A DNA stretch of 40,656 nucleotides from Gnetum montanum (Eukaryota > Streptophyta > Gnetopsida > Gnetales > Gnetaceae): the NCBI GenBank assembly GCA_015680685.1, contig MNCI01003306.1, positions 122,908 to 163,563 on the forward strand, read 5' to 3'. Made by a program: the position numbers and the translations under genes. Of this stretch, positions 9,740-21,990 are shown in pieces. The notes beneath the pieces are model-generated. The model searched no databases. It was not told where the DNA came from and worked only from the letters and a program-made list of their open reading frames with translations. Positions within the stretch are counted from its first letter, which is position 1. Every line of letters begins with the position of its first letter.

Positions 9740-12640
9740 TCCTACGATCCTAAATGACCTTTGTCAACTTTGGACACGTGTAGTGGTTTAGGCAGCTGTG
9801 GCTATCTTGTTACAACTACAACCTCCAATGGAAGGCGAAAGGCATCAAGCAATGCCTTCATCTTCTTCTCCTTGCTCCAGGGATCATCCATAGTTCCTGC
9901 AACATCACTAATGTGGGCTAGAATGGGAACATCCCATAGATAGGTCATTATTGAGAACATCTTCTTTACATTGATAGACCAAGTAGTGAATTGTTTACAT
10001 TTGATGTTAAATGCCCTTGTTGCATTCTATAGCTCTTGGTAATTGTTCATCCTCTTGGCTAGATTCTCAGTAGTTGATCGTTGATTCATGAATCATGCCT
10101 TAAGAACCTTGAGTTTAGCATTAGCCATTGCAAGCTTATCCTTGGTGTCCTTGTAGTGCTTGAACTCAGCCTTGTACAACAAGTACAAGCTAGCCACCTA
10201 CTTATCTAATTCAGACCATGACCATCCAATAGTAAACATGGCTAGAATTGTGTAACAGAGATTGGCAAGCTCCATGTACTCTATCATCTCCTCAATTTGC
10301 AACTTCTTCATGCAGATTTCCACTTTATTGTAGGTGTCTATCCCATCAATGATGGGTTGCCACAACTTTCTTCCTTGCTAGAGTTTTTGGAGGGTCTCAT
10401 TTACCTTTACCTTCACCAATAAGATGTGCTTCTCATTTATATTTTTTTGTAAACTAAACTACTATTTGTAATGGTCCTTAGCTCTCTCAAATTTGAGAGC
10501 CTCTAATTTCCAAGTGGCTACCTCAATTGCAGTTTTTTTGGCAAAGGGCATGAACTTCCTCCATGGAGAGATTTCTATTTTCCACTGTCAATCTTCTCAC
10601 TTCTATATTTGCTCTAGCTAGTTACTCCTATTGTTGATGGATGAAATCTATTAACTATTGCTTATGCACATTAACATTCCATAGGAAATAAGTTTCTATA
10701 GTTAATTGAATAGTCTCTTGGCAGGTCTAATCTAAGGCCTTCTAAATCATGTGCTATGTGGCCTCTACTAAGGATTGATAAAACATCGCCATCTCCATTG
10801 CATCCTCAAACCCTTTATGCTTGGCTTGAAACTATTCCATAGCATCATCTCTTATTACTATTGGGTTGAGAAATGCAAGATTGGCATTCTAGGCTCTTAA
10901 TTCAGCAACTTTCACAATGAAACATTCATTCCACTTCCTAGCTATTTCAAGTTTCCCCTCTAATATGATGTTTTTGTCCCTTGCCTCTAGTAGCTCTGAT
11001 TGGGTTGCAGTGATGTTGTCTAGAAGGTCAAAGACATCTGGAAGCAATTGCTAGTTCCCACCAATCAATCCAATAGTTCTTCATATTGTGCTACATTTAT
11101 TCTGCCACTTGTAGTTCCTACGAATGTTTGCACATCTTTAAGTGCAGTCATGTTTGATGAAAATGTTGCAAGTGTGTTGAGTATTTTGGTAATTTGATCA
11201 GTGACCACTTTTTTTGTTATTTCTTGCCCCTAGTGCTACATCACCAAAACTGTTGCCTCCTCATCCTCCTCCAAGTGCACCAAGAAGGTTGTCATGTTCC
11301 CAGAGATTTCTAGGAGTGTCTGTTATTCTCTGAGAGATACTGTAAACTCTCTAGCACTTGAGTTCAACCTTGTGGGCAGCTGCATTCTTTAGACTGTGAA
11401 AATGGATCCACCCTCATCCATCAAGCTGATTATTCAAGCCACCTAATTAAGGTGACTTGTGGCTAGTCTATATAAGGATGGGTCACCACCACTCATGCTT
11501 GCTTATTACTCATGTTCACTCAAGAGCCATTCTCTGTATTCTCACAACCATTGGACAATTACAAAAATGTCTGGTACTATTGTCTAAGTGGTAGGTAAAG
11601 GTGGTGGTCACTGCTCCTCTTCTTGGATAGTTGTGATAGGCATATTATCCTTCATCATTTTTACCCAGTTAGTAGTGAAAATAGTTTTGATTGTGTCATT
11701 AGTGTAATGAATTATCCCTTCCCTTCAACAGAGTTTCTTGATGAGGCATGGGAAGGGAAGTGCCTTCCTTCTATGTTCATTTTCTTTAAATTGCTTCTCC
11801 ATCTCTAGATAGATCAGCTGTAAAAGGTTGATTGGGAATCTCCCACTTAGAGCTGTGCATGCTTTGGTAGAGAAGGCAGTGATTTTTCTTAGCCTCATTG
11901 TGGGATTGAGGTGGAAGGCCATAATCTTGTAATGAATCCTATCTACCAGTGTGAGCATGCCAAAATCCTTACAATCAACACCATAACACCATTACATCCA
12001 TTCTTTCTTGATGTTTAGATTTGCCTACATTGGAATTTCAATAAGGTTTGCCCCTATTTTGGAAAACCCAGGCATTGCAGTAATGGCCTGCACCAAATAG
12101 GACATTAAGATGTCCTTGATTTTCATTTTTTCTCTAGGTTGCCTATTGTTCCATAATAGGAATGATTCTCCTATATACCACTTCTCAGTAGAAGTGATGA
12201 TTGGCCACATGGAAGAGGCCTTTAGCTAGTCCTATATTTTTCTTAGTGCATGCTCAAGGAAAGGGCCAAAATTTAACTCCAAAAGCACTATTTTTTGGAT
12301 CTTCCTTGATTTAATCTAATTTAGGCAAGCCTCTATTAAGGTCACCTCAAGATTTGCTAGTTGTGCTAGCACATCATCCCGATGGGAATGTTCTATTGTT
12401 GCTGCTACTAGTTCTAGAATTTGTCTAATAGATTCCACTTCTGCCTCTTCCCTAAGAGGACCTATGGCATGGGTTATGAGTGGTTCTTCTTGGGGCTATT
12501 CTTGGCCTCTTCCTATTTGAGGCTATTTCTCCCTTTGTTGGTATGGTTCTACTTCCTACGTGTGCTTCCCTTTTGGTGCCATCTACGGTCACAACACATC
12601 CATGAATTAGTACATATAATGTGTAACTTTGCATTTTTTG
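9740..12640 (-). pseudogene. E3 3' extra ORF (plant transposon protein-like plus coiled coil), decayed
   Basis: This long decayed reading region lies between IN and the 3' LTR, in sense with the element. The N-terminal part (12452-12634) is basic (NRKRPRIAPRR). The middle part (12025-12210) contains KWYIGESFLLWNNRQP and KIKDILMSYLVQAI. The best-preserved part (11725-11958) contains INLLQLIYLEM and ALPFPCLIKKLC. That last motif is typical of the 'putative plant transposon protein'/ATHILA ORF-1-type proteins, as I remember them. The remainder (about 9740-11650) is rich in Glu/Lys/Leu heptads with stops and matches E5. No RNA-binding or membrane domain is evident and function is unknown. It matches E2 and E5 collinearly, so it is a standard part of this family. 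Confidence 0.72.
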
Positions 12641-13014
12641 ATACCTTTTCTCATTAGTTAGTTATACTTTGGCTAAGGTTGGACCATGGAAAATTGATTA
12701 TTTTATTAATTATTCATTATAAATGTCACTAGAGCTTGTTGGAAAGGTTTAATTCTTAAAATTTGGCATTTAATAGTTGATTTTTCAGTTAATCCTTTGT
12801 GGGAGTTAGAAAAAATCATGAAAATTTTTCTATCAAAAATGATATATTTGTGGCCCCCATGATGAAGAGCTTACCTCTAATAGCTGCACAGTCAAAGAAT
12901 GGAGTGATTTGGATAAATGGTTTATAAATTATGGGCTTCGGAAGGTTCTGGGCTCTAAAAATTTGAAAAACTCCTTTGGCATTTATGAGAAAATGTAAAC
13001 TTTTCTAAGTGGGG

Positions 13015-13120
13015 TCAAGCCTATTTATACTATTTTTATCTTACATTGATGGGGCCCCATATACAAGGCCTTGTATATGGGTTCGCTTGGTTGATGGGGC
13101 CCTATATATGGGGCCCATTA
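13015..13120 (-). promoter_or_regulatory. E3 internal U3-like promoter module
   Basis: On the sense strand a GGGCCC...GGGCCC dyad (13097-13116) and a perfect 24-bp palindrome (13057-13080, half-site CCATATACAAGG) with flanking GGCCCCATCAA motifs precede a TATA-like box, GTATAAATAG (13021-13031). The arrangement resembles U3 of the E3 LTR (GCCCCAT/CATCAAC units, 12-bp palindrome, then TATA). It lies about 400 nt upstream of the 3' extra ORF. Promoter activity is inference. Confidence 0.5.
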
Positions 13121-14464
13121 GCAAAAATCTTCAAAGTTGATATCTTAAAAAAAATATAAGGAAATTTTCAATGAAATTGGAGTCCATGGAATCCTAGAAA
13201 AGCCAAGAATATGATAAATTCATTGAAGAGGGTCTTTGAAAGCTCAAAAAGTGAAAAATTTTATTGAGAAGGTATTTAATGAAAAAAATGTGTAAAGGAA
13301 CACATGGTGTGATGCAAAAGATGGGTGTATGAAAGATTCAGGTTGCAAGAATGCCTAGGGATAAGGTACTTAATGAATCTGACCAAGGGATATGCAAGTG
13401 GGTCCTTCCCATAGTAGGCACATGCCCTTTTTTCCCTTGCATAACCTCAACCTAAGCTATCCCTGGGCCCTAGAGGTGACTAATGGTCGATGAAAGTTAA
13501 GGAGTAAAACCCAGAAGATTCTACCCAAGAATTCAAATATGTCATACTAAGATATGAAATCAATAACATGGACATCGACAATGAGGTGAATTATGGATAA
13601 CATAGATAGATGATAGAGAAGGTGGAATGGATTTCCAAATTGAGGTAATAAGAAGCCCCTTATGGAGTTCATGTTTAAAATGACCAAAGAAGATACATCT
13701 GTAGTCCAAACCAAAACCATCCTCTTTCAGTGACTTCGCATTACCACTCCAAGACTGATCCACCCCCTCAAGACACAAGAGTGCTCCCATAAAACAACCA
13801 TCATTCCATAAAGAGAAGTAGGAAGTAAGAGAGGACCTTAGTTAGAGAGGGCCTTCAAGCATCGGTACATGTCTTTCTAGTCCCATAACTAGTGCTTATA
13901 GCTCGTTTAGTTGTCTAAGGAGTGTGCTTTGAATTTCCATCATGTTTTTTTTTGTATTTTGATTTTGATTTTATTTTTTTCTTCTTGGATGGGAAACACA
14001 CCATGCAAATATTTTATTTGACTTCCAATTATTGAAGCATAGAATGGTACTAAGTCAATGAAAAACACTCAAGCACCCAAGTAAGTAGAAGAGTACAAAG
14101 AGTATTGAGTACCCTTGAATTCACACCCTATGAAAACCTTTTAATCCTTCCCAATCCTAGAAACTAACAAGGTCACAAATTTATTAAGAGTTTATTTAAT
14201 AAAAAGGCACCTAAAACTTCCAAAATAAGAAAAAACATAGATTTTGTGAATGAGTGGATGTGGTGGACTAATGGCTTGTTCCATGAAAAAGAAACCATGA
14301 CTGAGTCATCAAAACAAAAATTCAAAAATAGAAACTAGACATTAGCAAACAAAACATAAAGAACAAACCACCATTAGTAGCAGCCATAGCACCACTATGT
14401 CTTATTGACAATAAAGCATTTTTATAAGCATAAGTTTGAAAACCACATTCAAACAATATATACA

Positions 14465-14484
14465 TATATATATATATATATATA
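14465..14484. repeat. (TA)n microsatellite
   Basis: An uninterrupted run of TA dinucleotides in the E3 spacer, next to an ambiguous base at 14509. Confidence 0.9.
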
Positions 14485-14519
14485 AGAAAGTGTAAAATAT
14501 CCAATGAANTCTGAAAAAT

Positions 14520-15650
14520 TGAAAGTGGTTGTTCATCTGTCGGGGTATTTGTTGCATTAGGTTGCTTAGGCTCATGGAAAAGCTTTACTTGTTGGATTTT
14601 GACCAACTGCCTTTTATTTGTGCTTTAAAGTTTGTATATGATAATGGCCCCAAAGTGAAAGGTTTCAATAATTATATAAGGTCCCTTCTACAATTCTTGA
14701 AACTTAATTTTTTGTGGTACATGTGTGGGGTTCTAGTAGAGAACCTTATCTCCCAATTGGAATTTTACTTTCTATATTCTTAGGTCATGTTGTTGCTTGT
14801 TGAATACCTTGTGCACTTCATTCAAAGATAGGGTCACTAATCAATTTTCATCTAGCATGTTGAGGTTGATTAATCTTTCTCTTTGTGCTAGGCTTAGGTC
14901 AAGATTCAGTTCATAGGTTGTTGAGAGTGTATGAAGCTTAGATTGGATTGGAAGCATGGGATAAGAAGTTTCCATGTTTAGCAATAAGCTTATAAGGCAT
15001 CATTGAGTTTTGTGCTCCAATCTCTCCTATATTTGCTTATGGTCCTTATTAGGATCTTTGTAATATCCTTTTTGGTTACCTTTTCTTGATCGTTGGCTTA
15101 GGGATGATAGGGTGTTGTTAATTTATGTTTAACCCCCAAGTGTTGCATTAACTTTTTAAAAGTGGTATCTATGAAGTGACTTCCATTGTTAGAAATTAGT
15201 GTACATGGCACCCCAAACCTGTTGACAACATACAAATCTAGTAGTAATGGATGATGTACAATCAGTGATAGTTGTTGCTTCTACCCATTTGATGCATTAG
15301 TCAACTACTACAATGATATATGTTGTTCCATTGGACATGGGTGTGATGGGACCCGTGAAGTCTATGCCCCATGTGTCAAAGGGCTCTAGTGGCTCAATTC
15401 ACTGTTGAGGATCCTCCATTCAAGTAATCATCCCACCATATCTTTAACAATGTTTACAAGATTGGAAAAATTGATGGGCACCCCTAAAGTTTGTAGGCCA
15501 ATAGTATCTTTCCATTAGGATTTTTATGGTTGTGTATCTCCTTGCATAGTGGCCTCTGCAAGGGCCTTCATGAGCATCTTGGAGAACATACAATTGATCC
15601 TCATCAAGGACACACTAATGAACTAGGCCATCAGTGCACTTCTTATAAAG
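14520..15650 (-). pseudogene. int: E3 integrase remnant
   Basis: The N-terminal zinc-binding part reads DAHEGPCRGHYATRYTTIKI then YYWPTNF (about 15470-15600). The catalytic core begins with WGIDFTGP (about 15349-15375), so the first catalytic Asp is kept. The C-terminal domain has FQLGDKVL and GPYIIIETFHFGAI (about 14640-14760) and ends with QVKLFHEP near 14560. Stops at many Gln and Trp codons and some frame shifts are present. Integrase would insert the cDNA; this copy cannot be translated whole. Confidence 0.85.
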
Positions 15651-17620
15651 GTGTCTATTGATTTCCATGAATTACTTTGCTTGATGAAGAAATCGATGTT
15701 TCTTCTTGAAATCCAGATCTTGTGGCATTTCCTGAGTGAGAAGGTAATTGAGGATGCCATCATACCATTTTCTTTCTGGGGGTACTTGGTCATTTATTTC
15801 TCTTGCAAAGAGGAGTTCATCTGAAAATTGATTAGAGAGTGGACTTTCCTCCTCTTTATTATCCCATCTTAACCAAGAGAGGTGGTCAACCATCACATTC
15901 TTAGTCCCTTTCTGATCTACCATCATGATATCGAATTCTTGCAAGATCATGAGCCATTGTACGATATGGGGGCTTACCATTCCCTTGTTCATTAGGAAGT
16001 GGATGACACTATAGTCTATGTGCACAAATACTTTATAACCAAGCACATAGTACCTAAACTTTTCAAGATCATACACCACTACCATTAATTCTTTCTTTGT
16101 TGTGGTGTAATTTAGCTGTGTACCCACAATGCTTTGGCTCACTCAATGGTTATAATATGGACATTTTTTATCTTCCAACTACATAAGCATAGCTCCCAAA
16201 GCATAATTAGATGCATTCATCATTATGTAAAATGGTCTGGACCAATCTGGTGCTTGTAGAATTAGAGTTTATACAAGATTTTCCTTTAGTATTTGGAATG
16301 CATGTTTGCACCCCTTGGTCTCAATGAATGAAGCATTTTTCTTTGTAAGCTCAACTAATGGCTTTGTGATCTTAGATAAATTCTCTATAAATCATCAGTA
16401 GTAGCTAGCATGTCCAAGGAATGATTAGATGTCTTTAATTGTCTCTGGTTGGCATGTGATTCTTTGGATGATCCTTATTTTTTTTAGGTCTACCTCAATC
16501 CTTGCCTGAGTAATTCTATGCCCTAGTACTATGCCTTCTTGAACCATTAAATGGATTTTCTACCAATTAAGCCTAAGGTTTGTTTTAGCACATCTCTTCA
16601 GTACTTGCTCAAGGCAGTTAGGGCTTGCTCAAATGTAGCCCCATAGGTAGAAAAGTCATCCATAAAGACTTCTATCCCACTACCTATCTGCTATTGGAAA
16701 ATACTAAGGACCAGGCATTGAAATGTTGTAGGGGCATTGCATAGACCAAATGGCATCTTACAATATGCAAAAGTCCCCTAACGACTCATGAATGTTGTCT
16801 TAACCTAATCCTCTGGTGCGATTTGGATTTGGTTATAGTCACTATAACCATCCAAGAAGTTATAATAGTAATGCTTAGAGATAGTTTCCAACACTTGGTC
16901 CACAAATGGCAATGGAAAATAATCTTTAAATATTTCCATGTTCAACAGCCTAAAGTTGATGCAAACCCACCGCTTGCTATCTTTCTTTCGCATAATTATG
17001 AGTGGGCTAATCCACTCGCTATCCATGATGGGATAGATGAACCTTTCCTTGAGGAGTTATTCTATTTCATCCATGATGATCTATTTCAGTTTTGGGTTTA
17101 GCCACCTTTGTAGCTACCTTGTTGGTTTCATGGTCAGGTTGGTGTAGATGTAATGTTTCCATATCCTTGGATCAATTTTTGTCAACTTGGGATATGACCA
17201 AGCAAAGATTGTTGGCCATTTGTTGATGACTTACAATAGCTTATCTTTTTTTTAGGAGAAATATTTGCATTAATTATGATTTTCTTGACATTTTTTAAAA
17301 ATGCATACTCCATGCCTGCTAGTAGAGTTTTTAACTCTAGGGGCTTCTATTTGAAATTATCAGGAATTTCTAGCTCTCCACAATAAGTATCATCATCTTC
17401 AACATTAGAGAGTTGGTGATGAACTTGCTTGAGTTCATTCATGCCTTTGATATAAGCACATGTTAGGCTCTCAGTTGGTTCCATGCATAATGTGTAGCTA
17501 TTAGAGTCAACTATTAGCCACCAAGTGCCCTCTTATTTTGTGGCTACTGGATACAAACACCTTTGGATATCTGTTTCATGTGCACATTGATTGCATGCTT
17601 TGAGGAATGTACTCTTAATG
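15650..17620 (-). pseudogene. RT-RNaseH: E3 reverse transcriptase and RNase H remnant
   Basis: RT blocks: SEWISPLIIMRKKDSKRWVC and FLDGYSDYNQIQIAPED (16805-17026), then the catalytic FMDDF at about 16652-16667. A connection segment precedes RNase H at 15672-16142, with KELMVVVYDLEKFRYYVLG, VHIDYSVIHFLMNK and VMVDHLSWL. The order RT then RNase H then IN and the LLQEFD/DHLSWL-type end are typical of Ty3/Gypsy OTA-clade pol. The region between 17050 and 17620 links protease to RT and includes CMEPTESL- and ELEQVHHQL-like pieces also seen in E4 and E6. Confidence 0.88.
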
Positions 17621-20564
17621 GACTAGATTTTCTGCACACAATTGCACCCATTAGCACTATATGTGATGCATAGAACACACTTCTTCTCCACCCTTCCAAA
17701 ATTCATTTTCCTTGGAGATTTCCAAGGAGAGGTCCCTTATGCCTAGTTACGCATCAACTGTGCTTAACCATGCCGTTCCCATAATGATGGGGAAGTTACC
17801 TTGGAAGTTTTCAACCTTAATCACCAAAAAATTAGTAGGATAGGACCACCCACTAACTATGGTCACAATGTCCTCCACTAGTCCCAAAGGAACATTGATT
17901 AACTGATCTGCCAATTGTAAATGAATGTTGCTCTTCTTGAGAGGCGGTAGGTTCTAGGCTTGGTACATGTCATGGGAGATGAGATTAACACTCGAACTAG
18001 AATCAACAAGGGTCTTGCATGGCTCATGTCCAATGATTTGTAAATAAATGAGTGGACTTCCTAGGTTAGATCTTTTCATGGGAAGAGTGCCAGCCTTGAT
18101 CTAATTAGAAACAACATGAGTTAACATCACAGTCCAGATCCGAGGCAACGTTTGGTTTGAAGGGTACTTGAATGTGTTTGATGTAGAGGATGAGGGTGTT
18201 GGAGATACAAGGCAACCAATTTTATTAGGTTGTGAGGATTTGAAAGGATTGTTGGGTTGGAAAATGATCATTTCTTAGATTGATTGTTTGAACCACTTGG
18301 TTGGAAAGTTGGTTGTGAATGTACAACCCTCGTAGCATTTCATTGTTGTTATTGTGGAGGAATTTTGCTCTACATGGACAGAACAAGAGGTAACTGAGTT
18401 GAGGGTAGAAAAATGTGTATAGATACATGAAAATGGATGGTGAATGAGTTTGATGGTACTTTGGAGGATAATAGTGATGTTGAAATGAGGCATGGCTTGC
18501 AGAACTTCTTGGAGAAATAGGTTGCTAAACATAGTACCCATATGCATCTGGTTGCTAATAAGGGTAATGTTGTCTTAGCGGTGGCATTTCCCATGATTGT
18601 GGTTGATGCCATTGTTGATATTGTTCATATGGTTGTGGTGGAGCTCCACTTGGGTAGAAAGCTTGTTGTTGTTGGTGGAATTGCCTTAGATTACCTTGAG
18701 GATAAGGCAATCGTCTAGGTGCTTACCTTCGTGCTAGTCTAGGATTTAATGCATACATCCCAAACTCTTGTAAGTGTGACACTACAAGGCAACATCCCTA
18801 AGAATGTTCATACTAACATATGTAACAACCAACAACATCATCAAAGTCTATCTCCACAACTTCTTCTACCATAGCAGCTTTGCCCTTACCTCTCTAGTAG
18901 GCAAGTTTAGCTTTTTTTTCATCTCTTATGGTTACAATCACTATTTTTCTCTTTGGATTCTTCAGCAATCTTCATAGTGGTTTGGAATTTTTCATCTAAA
19001 AAGTCCCATAATTTATCAACCTTTGCCGAAATGTTAAAAATAGATTTTTTTATGGGAAAGGTTTTCCTATGCCCCACTTCATTGAGTGGTAACTCCTCCT
19101 CATTACAAAATCAAACCTCTCTTTTTCTGATGGAAGGATTCCTATTATATTCTTCTGTGCTTTTCCTTTTTGACAACTCATATTCTTTTGCAACCTTTTC
19201 TATCAACATTTATATCTGATGAGCTTTTAGTTCAAATAATCTCCCTTGGGCATAAACCCCAAGAGTTTTTCTGATTTATGCTATGAGCCCATCTATGATG
19301 TGGTGGAGTTGTTCCCTTTGAGAATAACCATGGCTAAGGCATCGATGTAAGAGAGAGTAGTATCTACCCATGGTGGCATCCAAGGGTTCATGTGTTCGCT
19401 ATTTTTAACCTTGGATTTACCTTCTCAATTTGAACACTCTGGAGTATGTTTGGTATTTATCATTGAATAGTTCAAGCATTATACTTCATCTATGAATGGA
19501 TTCCAACTTTAAGGATCGATACCAGCTTTTAGCCTCTTTGATGAGTGTCTTAGCGAATAGCTTGAGTTTTTGCCAATCATTTTCAATGTTTTGTAAGGCA
19601 CAAGCATCATGGAAAGCTTGTGGATGTGTTTACAGATCAAAGTTATATCCCCCCCTCAAATCTTGAGATATTATTCATGTCTAAGAATTTGATTTGACTA
19701 TCTTTCACATGCCTAGTTGGGATCTTTACTTCCTCTGTAATGTTAAGCATGCTTTAAGTTTCTAGTAGAGGTTCATCATCATTATGATTTCATTTTCATT
19801 GATGATGTTCTCTATTACCTTTACATTCTTGGTGGGCTCTATGATCATTGTTGTCCTGCTGATCACCTTCATCACGATTATTTCTACAGCAAGTTCTATT
19901 AGAACCAACAAATGAAAAGGAATGTTTGGAATCAAATGAAGAGGATGAAGAGGAAAGTGGACCATCACCACCACCATGGTGTGCACCACCACCTCTTCAC
20001 TCATTACAACCACCATCCTTAGACTCGTTGCCATCATGATATTTGTCCAACTTCTTACCTTGACTGTCACTTTTTCCTGAACCTGGTTTATTAATAGTGG
20101 ATTGTAGGTTTAAGGCCACACCCTCATCACCAATAACAAGGGGTGAAGAATCTTCATGTTGAAAACCCCCCAAGGGAGGATCCTCATTGTCAATTTGATT
20201 TAATAAGAATAAGGGATTAGTGAAGTGTTTTCCCTTTGCAAACTCATGGTTCTTCTCTTGGTGTTAATCTCGCTTGCATTGTGTTTCAGTGGGATGGTAG
20301 TCCTTAGTGTCATAACCATTCATAACATATTTCCCTTGAAGATTCGAGATGCCTAACTTCTTAATGATTTGAAACAACATCTTGAACACAAATTGATTTG
20401 GGAGGCATTATGATGTTACCCTCCATGTCACACCATCACAATTGCTCATCCTGGTGTAGGATGAAGGTGAAGTCTGATACATACTCATTGGGATGAGTAT
20501 ATACCACTTTGCATTGTTGTGGGATCGACAGTTTAACATCTTCACATCTATGAGAAGAAGACAT
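17621..20564 (-). pseudogene. gag-pro: E3 gag-protease remnant
   Basis: The start ATG is at 20564 (MSSSHRCEDVKL), followed by PNEYVSDFTFILHQDEQL. A Ser/His-rich linker lies around 19760-20070. The gag core lies around 19200-19680 (AKSWYRS-like block kept) and a CCPI-type knuckle around 18780. A Tyr/Pro/Gln-rich tail (PYEQYQQWHQP) leads to protease at about 17960-18040 (SSSVNLISHDMYQA). The shared stop TAG is at 17954-17956, followed by NLPPLKKSN and, further on, IIMGTAWLSTVDA-like sequence to about 17730. Frameshifts and stops are frequent. Confidence 0.85.
17954..17956 (-). other. E3 stop codon (TAG) inside protease, shared position
   Basis: SHDMYQA is followed by TAG and then NLPPLKKSN in the same frame, identical in position to E1, E2, E4 and E6. 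Confidence 0.9.
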
Positions 20565-20694
20565 TTTTCAATAAAAAAAATAATTAGTTTGCTTTTGTAA
20601 TTATATGTCATGTGAGAGTAATGTTGAACTTAAGTTTATCCAATGATATTAATAATGTTCACTAATCCTAGATAGTGCACATTTCAACAAATAG

Positions 20695-20713
20695 AGTCCC
20701 CACAAAAATACCA
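20695..20713 (-). other. E3 primer binding site
   Basis: The sense strand reads TGGTATTTTTGTGGGGACT one base from the LTR. It is a strongly decayed tRNA-Asp-type site (CpG positions converted), identified mainly by position and the terminal GGGGAC. Confidence 0.7.
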
Positions 20714-20714
20714 A

Positions 20715-21043
20715 TGATGAGTAGTGGAGGTACCCCTATGCTCAACTATATGAATCACGAAGCATTCATGCACGATCCGATCGAATTCCATTAACTCTCT
20801 AGTTTCCAATGCACTAGTCTTCTAGGCAATGAACCTTGACCTAAGTTCATTCATTGTCTTCCCAATTACACTTGTGATGCACATGGTATGGTCAGTTGTA
20901 ATTGAGGTATATGATTTTTATTGTTTTATGTTTTATGTTCTTTGGTGCTTAAAGAGAGAGATGAAGTAATTTAATTACTAATTTAATTTAACTAACTGGT
21001 CTCTAGCTAATCCTAACATAAGCATCTAGTCCCACTTTCTGTA
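20715..21043 (-). repeat. E3 5' LTR, truncated
   Basis: About 330 bp of the PBS-proximal end match the E3 3' LTR at 8644-8975. It breaks off near 21043 within CTTTCTGTACAC and continues as E4 integrase sequence. No U3 or TATA box remains. Confidence 0.88.
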
Positions 21044-21990
21044 CACATGCTTGTTAAATGCCTTGTGCACCTCATTCAAAGATAGGGCCACTAATCAGTT
21101 TTCATCTAGCATATTGAGGTTGGTCAATCTTTCTCTCTGTGCTAGACTTAGGTCAAGATTCAAATCATAGGCTGTTGAGAGTGTACGGAGCTTAGATTAA
21201 ATCAAGAGCATTGGAAGTTTTTCATACACTAGCTTGTATGGAGAATAGTCAATAGGAAGTTTCCATGTTGAGTGGTAAGCCTAGAGGGCATCATTGAGTT
21301 TTGTACTCCAATCTTTCCTATATTTGCTAATGGTCCATGTTAGGATTTTTGTGATGTCTCGGTTACTTACCTTTGCTTGATCATTGGCTTGGGGTGATAG
21401 GGTGTTGTTAATTTATGTTCGACTCCCAAATATTGCATCAAATTTCTAAAAGTGGCACCTATGAAATGAGTTCCATTATTAGAAACTAGTACACATGGTA
21501 TCCCAAACTTGTTTACAACATTTTTTTTGTATAAATCTAGTAGTAGTGGATGATGTACAATCAGTAATGACTATTTCTTCTACCCAATTTATGCAATATT
21601 CGATACTACAATGATGTATGCCTTTCCATTGGACATGGGTGTGATGGGACCCATGAAGTTAATGACCCATATGTCAAAATGCTCTGGTGGTTAAATCCAT
21701 TTTTGAGGACCTTCCATTCGCGTAGTCATCCACCATCTTGTTGACAGCATTCACAAGATCAGATAAACTGGTGGGCATCCCTGAAGATTATAGGCCAATA
21801 GTATCATGCCATCAATATTTTTATGGCCATGTGTCTCCTTGCATAGTGGCCTCCATAGGGACCTTCATAAGCATCTTGAAGAACACATAGTTGATCTGCA
21901 TCAGGGATAGACCAACAAACTAGGTCATCGACACACATCTTATAGAGGTGTCCATTAATTTTCATGAAGTATTTGGCCTGATAAAGAAAT
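21044..21990 (-). pseudogene. int: E4 integrase remnant, truncated and catalytic Asp lost
   Basis: Aligns with E3 integrase from its start to inside the C-terminal part (CTTGTGCACCTCATTCAAAG at 21061 matches E3 near 14810). At the position of WGIDFTGP in E3 it reads WVINFMGP (about 21647-21672), so the first catalytic Asp is Asn, a G-to-A change. It ends at the junction with the E3 LTR. Confidence 0.82.

Larger units (their letters stand above)
12641..14520 (-). other. E3 spacer between integrase and the 3' extra ORF
   Basis: No protein domain is recognised. About 13550-14060 aligns with 40120-40656 of E7 (for example TTCAGTGACTTCGCAT and AACCAGTGCTT-like blocks and CACACCATGCAAA), so this is a conserved non-coding part of the family. 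It also holds the internal promoter-like module (13015-13120), a (TA)n microsatellite at 14465-14484 and one ambiguous base at 14509. Confidence 0.7.
8644..21043 (-). mobile_element. E3: most complete Ty3/Gypsy (Athila/Tat-like) element
   Basis: Minus strand, about 12.4 kb. Low-to-high coordinates: 3' LTR (8644-9479), PPT, conserved hairpin, 3' extra ORF (about 9740-12640), spacer with internal promoter-like module and microsatellite (12640-14520), integrase, RNase H, RT, protease, gag (start 20564), PBS (20695-20713) and 5' LTR (20715 to about 21043, truncated). The two LTRs match each other better than any other LTR in the window, over their shared ~330 bp, which supports one element. The missing part of the 5' LTR is replaced by integrase sequence of E4. 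Confidence 0.9.

Noticed and set aside
9740-12640. Calling the 3' extra ORF an envelope gene
   Set aside because: Only the position fits. No signal peptide, glycoprotein pattern or membrane anchor is visible; coiled coil and the LPFPCLI motif suggest a different protein.
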